25,359 nucleotides of DNA from Thermoplasmata archaeon (GTDB lineage: Archaea; Thermoplasmatota; Thermoplasmata; Thermoplasmatales; Thermoplasmataceae): the NCBI GenBank assembly GCA_021811525.1, contig JAJZOK010000114.1, positions 1 through 25,359 of the forward strand, given 5' to 3'. The notes beneath the pieces are model-generated. The model was not told the DNA's origin. It did not search any database and was given only the letters and a program-made list of their open reading frames with translations. This document shows, piece after piece, positions 14,987 to 22,258 of this stretch. Numbering within the stretch: the stretch's first letter is position 1; each line of letters starts with the position of its first letter. Position numbers and translations under genes: made by a program.

Positions 14987-16474
14987 ATGGGTAAGCTTTT
15001 ACCTGCTATCTTCGCCATGATTTTATTTGCAATGGCATTTGCTCCCGCTTCTTCGGCATTATCGCCTCATTACTCTCTTTATGTTTCGGGATCCGCGACA
15101 ACAAAGACGCCAATCAAGCACGTTGTTGAAATCATCATGGAAAACCGGGCCTTTGACAGCATGTTCGGCGTATATCCATTCATCAACGGCTTGAGTGGAG
15201 GTAACCCGGAGAACCTCACAGTACCTTTAAATCTGATTTCCCTCAACAATCCCACAGTGCTCAAAGAGCTCAAAGCAGTTCCCAATGGAACATACACCAA
15301 TGGGAACCCTGTTGAAGGGTACATTGCGTACCATGGTGACATTAACCATGGGAAAATGAACGGTTTCCTGAATTATTCCGGGCCAAATTCAATGGAATAT
15401 TACACTGCTGCACAACTAGCCCCTCTCTGGGACCTTGCTGAGCAATACGCGCTTGCAGACAACTATTTTGCGAGCGTCCTTTCGGAAACAAGCCCCAACC
15501 GGTTAACCAACATAGCAGGATTCACACCTGTCATCAATGATTATGGCCCGCCCCCGTATATACCATTCAACCAGACCATATTCGGAGAACTCCAGAATCA
15601 CGGGCTTTCCTGGTCATATTATGTGGCAAATATTTCCCAGGGCTCCCCTACAATTGACTTTATCAGCGGAATCCAGCAATACCAGAGCCACCTGCGTAGC
15701 TGGAGTTCCTTTTATGGAAGCCTGCAGGACAATACCACCCCTTCTGTTTCCTACCTGATGCCAATTGGCGGAGGCGCTGACGGATACGACATGGGTTCCC
15801 CTGAGAATGTACTTCAAGGAGAACTGTGGCTCCTATACACCATCGAACAGATTATGCACAGCCCGGAATGGAACAGTACTGCAATATTCCTGACCTTTGA
15901 TGAAGGTGGAGGAATGTATGACCAGGTTGCCCCGCCTGTACTTGGAGGACAGCAACTTGGCCAGAGGATTCCTATGATCCTCATATCACCTTATGCGAAG
16001 GAGAATTACATTTCCAGCACTGAGATGAACCATGCCTCCATGCTTGGGTTCATAGACTACAACTGGAACATGCCAGCACTTAACAGGTTCGTCTCATTGA
16101 GCAATCTTCCCCTTGACATGTTCAACTTCAACCACAACTATACCTGGGGAAACGCCATCAGGCCACCGGTTAATTTCTCCAATAACTCAGTTGTGAAAAT
16201 TCCCACAAGCGCATATTTCACTTTGAACAGCATTCCCCATTCAGTGGCAGGGATGTTCCAGATGAAGCCCCAGATACCATTTGACCAGTTGGGGTATAAC
16301 AGGACAGGAAGTTCTGACTTCAATCTCTCCCAGGTTTCCACTTCCTACTATATCACTTCCAACTATGCGTATTACCCATTCTTTACATCTAGTTATGCCA
16401 TCATGGCGCTTGCTGCCGTTGATGTGGCAATTGCAATAGGTGCATTCAACCTTGCAAGGAGGAGAAAACAGTGA
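14987..16474 (+). CDS. Membrane-anchored phosphoesterase (phospholipase C / acid phosphatase family)
   Basis: A 495-residue secreted enzyme. A signal peptide covers about residues 3-24 (FAMILFAMAFAPASSA). The catalytic domain begins with KHVVEIIMENRAFDSMFG (44-61), the hallmark of the AcpA/non-haemolytic PLC phosphoesterase family, whose ENR and Ser/Thr region bind the metal and phosphate. Further motifs are DNYFASVLSETSPNR, TFDEGGGMYD and PMILISPYAKE, then a late NHAS histidine. A C-terminal helix (about 470-488) ends in RRRKQ, anchoring the protein with its active domain outside. It should release phosphate or headgroups from phospholipids or phosphomonoesters in the acidic medium. An AAAATAATTT box (14951-14960) lies about 30 bases upstream, indicating a separate promoter. 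It overlaps the next gene by 4 bases (GTGA). Confidence 0.87.
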   Translation: MGKLLPAIFAMILFAMAFAPASSALSPHYSLYVSGSATTKTPIKHVVEIIMENRAFDSMFGVYPFINGLSGGNPENLTVPLNLISLNNPTVLKELKAVPNGTYTNGNPVEGYIAYHGDINHGKMNGFLNYSGPNSMEYYTAAQLAPLWDLAEQYALADNYFASVLSETSPNRLTNIAGFTPVINDYGPPPYIPFNQTIFGELQNHGLSWSYYVANISQGSPTIDFISGIQQYQSHLRSWSSFYGSLQDNTTPSVSYLMPIGGGADGYDMGSPENVLQGELWLLYTIEQIMHSPEWNSTAIFLTFDEGGGMYDQVAPPVLGGQQLGQRIPMILISPYAKENYISSTEMNHASMLGFIDYNWNMPALNRFVSLSNLPLDMFNFNHNYTWGNAIRPPVNFSNNSVVKIPTSAYFTLNSIPHSVAGMFQMKPQIPFDQLGYNRTGSSDFNLSQVSTSYYITSNYAYYPFFTSSYAIMALAAVDVAIAIGAFNLARRRKQ

Positions 16475-17049
16475 AGAGTTCGTTGACGAGAATGGTTTTC
16501 ACAGGGCTTTTTTCACTTTTTGCGACTTCAGCAGCTGCAGCCTTCCTGTACCTTCTCCCTGTACTGGCTTACATAGGATACCAGTCCCAGATTCCTGACA
16601 TTCTCATAGGATACGCATTGGGGGCACTTTTATTTTCAATTGCCGGAACTGCCTTGGGCCTATATACAAAAAGGCCGGCGCTTTACGGGCTCATTGCATC
16701 AATAGTTCTTGCATTGCTTCTTACCCTTGCATACAGGATGACAGGAATAACCAATTATACAGACCTCATAATTGGGTCCTTTGCTTCACAGAGCTTTGCT
16801 GTCTTCTTTACAGCCCTCTTCCAGTACTTCCAGGCGGAGAGAAAGAAAATTTCCGCAGCCTTTGTGTCAGTTATGGTCTTCACTCTGCTGAATATAGTGA
16901 TATTCCTTGCCATGGCGGTTGTATATCTGGATTTCGGGCAGGCTTACCTTCCCAACATCGTTTTCTATCTGGAGGCATTGTGTGCTGTTCTTGGCCTTGC
17001 AGTCATCCTGATGTTTCTGTTTCGGAGGCCCCAGGCACAGCCTTCGTGA
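16471..17049 (+). CDS. Six-helix membrane protein, coupled to the phosphoesterase gene
   Basis: A 192-residue very hydrophobic protein with about six membrane segments (residues 9-36, 42-66, 69-88, 99-120, 130-152 and 159-184) and a basic C-terminal end (RRPQ). No family recognised and no conserved charged residue stands out inside the helices. Its GTG start overlaps the TGA of the phosphoesterase, so translation is probably coupled and the two may work together, for example as a membrane partner. Its stop touches the stop of the convergent ThDP enzyme gene with no base between. Confidence 0.7.
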   Translation: MKSSLTRMVFTGLFSLFATSAAAAFLYLLPVLAYIGYQSQIPDILIGYALGALLFSIAGTALGLYTKRPALYGLIASIVLALLLTLAYRMTGITNYTDLIIGSFASQSFAVFFTALFQYFQAERKKISAAFVSVMVFTLLNIVIFLAMAVVYLDFGQAYLPNIVFYLEALCAVLGLAVILMFLFRRPQAQPS

Positions 17050-18591
17050 TTAAATGAACAGCCGTGGCACTGTCTTAGGGACGTTTGCAACCAGGAGCTT
17101 TGCCTCAGTTCCCTGTGCAAGCCATTCCATTTCCTTCAACTCCGGATCAGCCACCCTGGAATCTATTCCCAGGGATTTTGCAACATCTATTATGTTGTAT
17201 GAGAACGAGAGGAATTCAGAGTTCTCCACTCCGGGATAGAAGCTGGACGAGAAACTTTTGAGGATTGTGTAACCTTCATTATTCAGGACAAGGATCTTAA
17301 CAGGAAGATTGTATTTCGAAATGGTCCAGAGCGTCTGAATGGTATACATAAGTGATCCGTCACCCACGATCTCCAGAACTTTGTCCTTAAGCATGGATAT
17401 GCCTGCGGCCGCTGGGAGGCCCCAGCCAAGCTGTCCGCTCTTGGCAGTGAAATATGATTTCTGGCTGTAACCCATGTTCTTCCTGACCAGCAAGGAGGAA
17501 GAGATGGCTTCATCTACAATCGTATAGCCAGAGAAAAGTTTCCTTGCCCTTTGAAGGACGTAGTTGACACCCATTACCTTCTTTTCCCGTGCAATGAGAC
17601 CTGCGTTACCCTGATCCTCATGTTTCCGGAAACCCCATTTCCCATTGGCCTTATGCATAAGTGCGTTCAGGAAAAGCTTCGGGTTGCTGAACACATAATC
17701 GCCCTGTTTGTAAGAGGGGGACATTCCCACTGAAACAATTTTCTTGCCCGGAAGCAGTGGAGAAGGAAGATAAGGGTACAGCGTGAATTCACCGCCAAAA
17801 TTCACTATGAGATCGTACTGAAGAAGTGCCATGTTAATTGCAGTTGAGGCGGGAGGAAGCTCCCCTGCAAAATTATCACTGCTGCTATTGAAAGTCGCCC
17901 GGCTTGAAAGTGGTTCGGAGAATACCGGAACTCCCAGGTGACTGGCAAGCTCTTCCAGTTCCCGGATTCCATCATACTGGTCCAATTCCGAGCCGGCAAC
18001 AAAAGCAGGGCTCTTTGCCTTGCCTATGAGTTCAGAGATTCGTTCAACTTCACCAGAATTCAAAATCTGAAGATTCGGGGTGGAATAATCTAGGCCCATA
18101 TACTCACTTTCCTGATCCATGACCTCCATGGGAAATGAAAGGAAAACCGGGCCGGAAGGTGGTGACAGGCTGATGGCATATGCTCTCTTCAAAGCCCTCT
18201 CGATATCTTCAGAGTTCTTCACTTCATAGGAATATTTCACTGCGGAACCTACCAAGCTTTTGAGGTCATGCCACAGAAGGGGCTCATAGAAAGCATGCCT
18301 GCTGTCCTGCTGGCCAGAAGTGATGATGACAGGAGATCTGTTCATCCTTGCCGTGTGAATGAAAGCCATGGAATTAGCTACTCCCGGGAGGGTGTGCAGA
18401 TTGACCAGTGATGGCCTGCCGGAATATTGCGCGTATCCGTCAGCCATTCCAACGGAAATGGAATCATGGAGAGTCAGGACATAATCTGATGTTCCTCTGA
18501 GCATAGGTATTTCGGTCGAACCCGGGTTTCCGAATATCTGGCTTATACCCAGATCCTTCACCGTCCTGTTGAAAATGCCATATCCTTTCAT
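17050..18591 (-). CDS. ThDP-dependent 2-oxoacid decarboxylase, benzoylformate-decarboxylase-like
   Basis: A 513-residue thiamine-diphosphate enzyme closest by eye to benzoylformate decarboxylase. It has FGNPGSTE (20-27, with Ser25 as in BFD), ADGYAQ (50-55), NLHTLPG (64-70, the active-site His66) and GPVFLSFP. The PP domain carries GDGSLMYTIQTLW...NN (410-438), the Mg-ThDP signature. The Glu that activates ThDP in BFD (LQEACV) is Asp43 here (LHDSIS), a rare change that may slow or alter chemistry. It should convert an aryl or branched 2-oxoacid to an aldehyde and CO2. The TTG three bases upstream is in frame, but the ATG at 18591 is better: AGGTG precedes it and it overlaps the dehydrogenase TGA by one base. 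Co-transcribed with the 2-hydroxyacid dehydrogenase; oxalyl-CoA decarboxylase-type activity is an alternative. Confidence 0.8.
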   Translation of the reverse strand: MKGYGIFNRTVKDLGISQIFGNPGSTEIPMLRGTSDYVLTLHDSISVGMADGYAQYSGRPSLVNLHTLPGVANSMAFIHTARMNRSPVIITSGQQDSRHAFYEPLLWHDLKSLVGSAVKYSYEVKNSEDIERALKRAYAISLSPPSGPVFLSFPMEVMDQESEYMGLDYSTPNLQILNSGEVERISELIGKAKSPAFVAGSELDQYDGIRELEELASHLGVPVFSEPLSSRATFNSSSDNFAGELPPASTAINMALLQYDLIVNFGGEFTLYPYLPSPLLPGKKIVSVGMSPSYKQGDYVFSNPKLFLNALMHKANGKWGFRKHEDQGNAGLIAREKKVMGVNYVLQRARKLFSGYTIVDEAISSSLLVRKNMGYSQKSYFTAKSGQLGWGLPAAAGISMLKDKVLEIVGDGSLMYTIQTLWTISKYNLPVKILVLNNEGYTILKSFSSSFYPGVENSEFLSFSYNIIDVAKSLGIDSRVADPELKEMEWLAQGTEAKLLVANVPKTVPRLFI

Positions 18592-19520
18592 CAAAGCACC
18601 TGGTAAGACGGATCAAGTCCCTGGACATACTTGAGAACATTAGAAATTGTATCGGTTATGAAGCGCTGCTGGCTCTCCACTGTTACGCCAGCAATATGAG
18701 GGGAAAACAGCACATTTGGAACCTTGAACAGTTCACCGGATGGATCGGGAGGCTCATTTGCATAAACATCTATGCACGCCCGAATGCCCTTAGATTTGAT
18801 GGCCTTTATAAGGGCAGCCTCGTCAAGGACCTCGCCTCTAGCAGTGTTTATGAATATGGATCCGTCCTTCATCAGCCCGAACTCCTTTTCGCCCATGAAC
18901 TTTTCAGTTTCTTTTGTAAGGGGCACATGCAGCGAAATTATGTCTGACCTGCGCAGGAGTTCATCCATTGGAGCATATGCCACGCCAAGGTTCTCCTCCT
19001 CTTCTTCAGGGATTCTTGCAGGATCATAGTAAATTGTGTTGGCGCCGAAATAGAGAAGCCTTTCTGCAAGCCTCTTTCCGATTGCTCCAATTCCAACAAT
19101 CCCGAATGTCTTTCCCATGAGTTCAGAGGAATTGGTAAGAAACGGCCAGTTTCCGTTTACAATTTCATTGTGAAAATAAAGAAGATTCTTGAGCTGGGCC
19201 AGAGCCATGGTGATAACATGCTCTGCAACACTTTCCTTGTTCGCTGTGGGAATGTTTGCCAGCTTGATGTTCCTCTTCCTCAAGGAACCTGTGTCAACAT
19301 TGTCATAGCCAGTGCTTGCAATCTGCACGAATTTCAAGTTTGGCATTTTCGATATGAGTGCCTGGTCCACCTTTGTGAAAGTTGTCGCAACCAGCACTTC
19401 TGATTCATTCTTCACAAAGTCGGTGCTAGTGGTTATTTCTGCATCAGGGAGGATCTGGCTGATTGTTGCATTTACCTCTGAGGTGGGGAAAAAGGGAGGC
19501 AAAATGATTAAAATGTTCAC
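18591..19520 (-). CDS. D-2-hydroxyacid dehydrogenase (NAD-dependent)
   Basis: A 309-residue enzyme of the D-2-hydroxyacid dehydrogenase family (phosphoglycerate, glyoxylate, D-lactate dehydrogenases). It has the Rossmann motif GIGAIG (143-148), and D166 follows the second strand (YYDP), favouring NAD. The catalytic triad is R228 (NTARGEV), E256 (DVYANEP) and H275 (SPHIAG). It interconverts a 2-hydroxyacid and 2-oxoacid; the next gene encodes a 2-oxoacid decarboxylase, so the pair may feed on the same acid. No SerA regulatory domain is present, so serine biosynthesis is less likely. It starts at a GTG with no ribosome site. TATAAATA (19542-19549, minus strand) lies 25 bases upstream, supporting a leaderless start there. 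Confidence 0.88.
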   Translation of the reverse strand: MNILIILPPFFPTSEVNATISQILPDAEITTSTDFVKNESEVLVATTFTKVDQALISKMPNLKFVQIASTGYDNVDTGSLRKRNIKLANIPTANKESVAEHVITMALAQLKNLLYFHNEIVNGNWPFLTNSSELMGKTFGIVGIGAIGKRLAERLLYFGANTIYYDPARIPEEEEENLGVAYAPMDELLRRSDIISLHVPLTKETEKFMGEKEFGLMKDGSIFINTARGEVLDEAALIKAIKSKGIRACIDVYANEPPDPSGELFKVPNVLFSPHIAGVTVESQQRFITDTISNVLKYVQGLDPSYQVL

Positions 19521-19541
19521 TCAGTCTAATTCATATAGCAT

Positions 19542-19549
19542 TATTTATA
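19542..19549 (-). promoter_or_regulatory. TATA box for the 2-hydroxyacid dehydrogenase operon
   Basis: The minus-strand sequence TATAAATA is centred 25 bases before the GTG at 19520, a close fit to the archaeal consensus. It implies that transcription begins essentially at the start codon and continues through the ThDP enzyme. Confidence 0.55.
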
Positions 19550-19662
19550 GGTTTATTCATCTGCCATCACTGTTTCTGTGGACAATTTTCCGGGAGAGCC
19601 CGCGCCTTCATGGTGACCCAATTTGGGCTGAATGGAAATTAATGTAACAATGAGGTGGAAAT

Positions 19663-20655
19663 TTGAAAGGCAAAGCGAAAATTTCGCCACGATCTTACAA
19701 AAATTTAAGTAAGGGAGTCAATAACATAATTTTGGTCATGAAGGACATTGGGCTAATCAGTGACAAATTGGACTTCAACATTAGGATATCACTGAGTTTA
19801 AGCCAGGAAATGGGTCTTTTCTTTTCTAAAATTGAGGACGCAATCCCCCTGTACGCCACTTTAAATGAAGATTCTGCGGAAATAAGCCTTTTCCTAAATG
19901 AAGAGATGCGGAAGAAATACGAACCTTCCTTTGGGAAATTTACGCAGACTTCCAGGGGAAAGTTTGACATACTCCACTTCAAGGCAGATGAACTGATGTT
20001 TGAGTTCCGGGTGTTCAAGGACATCATGAAGATACCTTCTGTGGTTCCTGGAGGCTTTTATCTCAAGGAAGGTTGGGTCCACGCTGATTTCCGTTTTCAT
20101 CATTCTTCCCTGCTGCGAGTCACAGAACTTATCAAGAATATAGCCGAGGCAAAGAACAAGATCCACCTTTCCAGGCTTTCTTCTTCCATGGGGTTGGAAG
20201 AAACTCTGAAGGGCATCTGCTCCAGGATTCCCATAACAAATGTCTCCTTCGTCTACACTCCCGAACCCGGTTACATGCCGGATGAAGTGCTTCAATCAGA
20301 ACCCATAGTAGAGGTGAAGCTTTATTCCATGGGGATGGAATCAGAATACGATGCCATCTTTTATTCTGGCAAAACGAACGGGAAGGGCATTACTGTGGAC
20401 CCTGAACAGGGAATATATGAGTCAAAATTCGCCACAGAATTCATGAAAAAACTCATGGCTGAAATCAGGAAAGAGAAAATCCCGGTTGCATCCCTCATAG
20501 GCAAATTCCAGGTCGGGGAAATTACAAACCACTTCTTCGTGCCCAGTTTTATAGGGGATGAACTCCTTGAGACCATTTTCAGGGTAGCCGCCGCAACAGG
20601 CACCAGGGACCTCAGGATTACTGCATTCCTGGAACTGACACCCATGGATTTCTGA
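19663..20655 (+). CDS. Unknown soluble protein (330 aa)
   Basis: No family recognised. The protein is soluble, mixed alpha/beta and rich in Lys/Glu/Phe, without signal peptide, membrane helix or Cys cluster (one Cys near residue 186). Features include a basic start KGKAKISPRSYKN, a helix at about 130-165 (LLRVTELIKNIAEAKNKIH) and C-terminal strands near 280-330. The predicted start is a TTG: GAGGTG lies 5 bases before it, a strong ribosome site, so this message has a leader. It lies 142 bases from the divergent 2-hydroxyacid dehydrogenase and 69 bases before the SCP2 gene, which has its own TATA box. The two halves (about 30-160 and 175-330) might be a duplication, but I cannot align them convincingly. 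Confidence 0.6.
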   Translation: MKGKAKISPRSYKNLSKGVNNIILVMKDIGLISDKLDFNIRISLSLSQEMGLFFSKIEDAIPLYATLNEDSAEISLFLNEEMRKKYEPSFGKFTQTSRGKFDILHFKADELMFEFRVFKDIMKIPSVVPGGFYLKEGWVHADFRFHHSSLLRVTELIKNIAEAKNKIHLSRLSSSMGLEETLKGICSRIPITNVSFVYTPEPGYMPDEVLQSEPIVEVKLYSMGMESEYDAIFYSGKTNGKGITVDPEQGIYESKFATEFMKKLMAEIRKEKIPVASLIGKFQVGEITNHFFVPSFIGDELLETIFRVAAATGTRDLRITAFLELTPMDF

Positions 20656-20692
20656 CTGTACTTTTGCTGAACAGGTTAGGCAGGATTTAGGA

Positions 20693-20703
20693 AAATTTAT
20701 TTA
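20693..20703 (+). promoter_or_regulatory. TATA-like box for SCP2-ADH-ALDH operon
   Basis: AAATTTATTTA is centred 27 bases upstream of the ATG at 20725, consistent with a leaderless start of the SCP2 gene. The following genes are separated by 7 bases and by a 1-base overlap, so this box probably drives all three. Confidence 0.45.
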
Positions 20704-20724
20704 CAGAATTCTGTTGGTTAATGC

Positions 20725-21126
20725 ATGCCGAAATTTCCGTCACAAGAGTGGGCTTCCGAATATGTGGAGAAACTGAATGCCAATCCTGCTTACCAGGATG
20801 CAGGTAAGAACTGGGAAGGGGACATCACCTTCGTAATAAGGAGCGATGAAGGCCTCACACAGGACGCCTTCCTTTACCTGGATCTCCTTCACGGCCAGTG
20901 CAAGGGGTTCAAGTTTTCCATGAGCCAGCAGGATATCCATGATTCTGAATTCAAGTATATCGGGAAATACTCTAACTGGGTCAGGCTCATAAACAAGGAA
21001 ATAGACCCCATACAGGGAATTCTTACAGGCAAATTCAAGCTTGAGGGTTCCATGATGAAGATCATGAAGTTCACAAAGGCCGCAAAGGAAATGGTCAGCA
21101 CTGCTTCCAGCGTGGACACTGAGTGA
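20725..21126 (+). CDS. SCP2 sterol-carrier-domain protein
   Basis: A 133-residue single-domain protein resembling the SCP2 lipid-binding family. It has W-x-G-D-I-T-F-V-I at 30-38 (the first strands), a long middle region with DLLHGQCKGFKFSM, and the characteristic end DPIQGILTGKFKLEG...MKIMKFTKAAKEM (94-123). The fold encloses a hydrophobic tunnel that binds fatty acyl, sterol or isoprenoid-type ligands. It has no targeting signal, so it is cytoplasmic. It is 7 bases ahead of the iron alcohol dehydrogenase and likely co-expressed with it and the aldehyde dehydrogenase. That suggests it carries or presents a hydrophobic alcohol or aldehyde (inference). Confidence 0.8.
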   Translation: MPKFPSQEWASEYVEKLNANPAYQDAGKNWEGDITFVIRSDEGLTQDAFLYLDLLHGQCKGFKFSMSQQDIHDSEFKYIGKYSNWVRLINKEIDPIQGILTGKFKLEGSMMKIMKFTKAAKEMVSTASSVDTE

Positions 21127-21133
21127 TATACTG

Positions 21134-22258
21134 ATGTGGTTCTTCAGGGCACCATCCATTGTATTCGGGGAAGAGGCATTGACATTCCTGAATAACATTG
21201 ATTTTTCGAGGATTGCAATCATAACGGACGAGAACATAAAGAGGGCTGGGCTTGTGTCCCTGGTGCTGAAAGAATTGCCTGAAAATTCTGAAAGCATTGT
21301 GGTTTCTGACATCCCAGAAGAGCCCACCCTTGCTGACATAAAACAGAGGGTAAAGGCTGTTGAGAGCTTCTCTCCTGATCTTATCATAGGGCTTGGGGGA
21401 GGTTCAAGCATGGATGCCGCAAAGGCCATTTTCACACTTTATGAACGCCCTGACCTGGATATTTATGATATTACCCCTCTTGTGAAGCTCAACCTGAGAA
21501 ACAAGGCAAGGCTGTTCCTTATTCCAACCACAAGCGGGACTGGCTCTGAGTGCACTTGGGCAGCTGTTCTCAGTGACGAGGACCACTCCAGGAAGAATGA
21601 ACTTGCCTCCACCGAGATCATTGCTGATCATGCAATACTTGATCCCGCACTTGTGCAGAAGCTTCCCCCGGGCATTACAAGAAATACCGCGGTAGATGCC
21701 ATAACACATGCCGTGGAAGCCAGAAGCAGCCAGTGGCGCAATTACTATTCAGATATTTTTGCCGAAAAGGCCATTGAGCTCATAACAAATAACCTTCCCC
21801 TCGTGCTGATGGACCCTGAAAACAGGAAGGCACGGGAAGAGGTGCATATTGGTGCATCCATGGCCGGAATTGCATTTTCAAATGCACAGGTTGGCCTCGC
21901 ACATGCAATGGGGCACTCACTGGGGGCTCATTTCAGGATTCCACATGGAATGACTGTTGCTTTGTATCTTCCACAGGTTGTTGAATTCAGTGAACCGGAA
22001 GCAAAGGAGAGTTATAAGGCGCTCATGATGAAGCTGCCGGAAGAATTCAGGAAAGGTAATTTGGCCAATTCGCTTAAGGCGTTTTTCATGGCTATCGGCC
22101 AGCCACTGAACATAAAAGATTGTGGAATTGACCGGGAAAACTACATGAAGAAAATGGATTCACTTGTCTCCCTGGCTGAGGAATCCACAGGCGGCATAAC
22201 AAGCCCCAGAGAAGCTACATCTACCCAACTGCGGGAGATGTTTGAGAAGGTAATTTGA
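21134..22258 (+). CDS. Iron-containing alcohol dehydrogenase (group III)
   Basis: A 374-residue Fe-ADH family enzyme interconverting a primary alcohol (or hydroxyacid) and aldehyde with NAD(P). The nucleotide loop is GLGGGSSMDAAK (86-97), followed by PTTSGTGSE (131-139). The metal ligands are D188, H192 (DAITH), H257 (LAHAMGH) and H271 (PHGM), with the FucO-like spacings of 4 and 14 residues. Length is typical (about 380). It follows the SCP2 gene by 7 bases and overlaps the ALDH start by one base (TGATG), so the three are one transcript. Paired with ALDH it could take an alcohol through aldehyde to acid. Exact substrate unknown. Confidence 0.9.
   Translation: MWFFRAPSIVFGEEALTFLNNIDFSRIAIITDENIKRAGLVSLVLKELPENSESIVVSDIPEEPTLADIKQRVKAVESFSPDLIIGLGGGSSMDAAKAIFTLYERPDLDIYDITPLVKLNLRNKARLFLIPTTSGTGSECTWAAVLSDEDHSRKNELASTEIIADHAILDPALVQKLPPGITRNTAVDAITHAVEARSSQWRNYYSDIFAEKAIELITNNLPLVLMDPENRKAREEVHIGASMAGIAFSNAQVGLAHAMGHSLGAHFRIPHGMTVALYLPQVVEFSEPEAKESYKALMMKLPEEFRKGNLANSLKAFFMAIGQPLNIKDCGIDRENYMKKMDSLVSLAEESTGGITSPREATSTQLREMFEKVI

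Noticed and set aside
20740..21435. 231-codon open frame on the minus strand
   Set aside because: It lies opposite the clear SCP2 and Fe-ADH genes, has no family motif and starts inside the ADH nucleotide-binding region. It is a codon-usage shadow.
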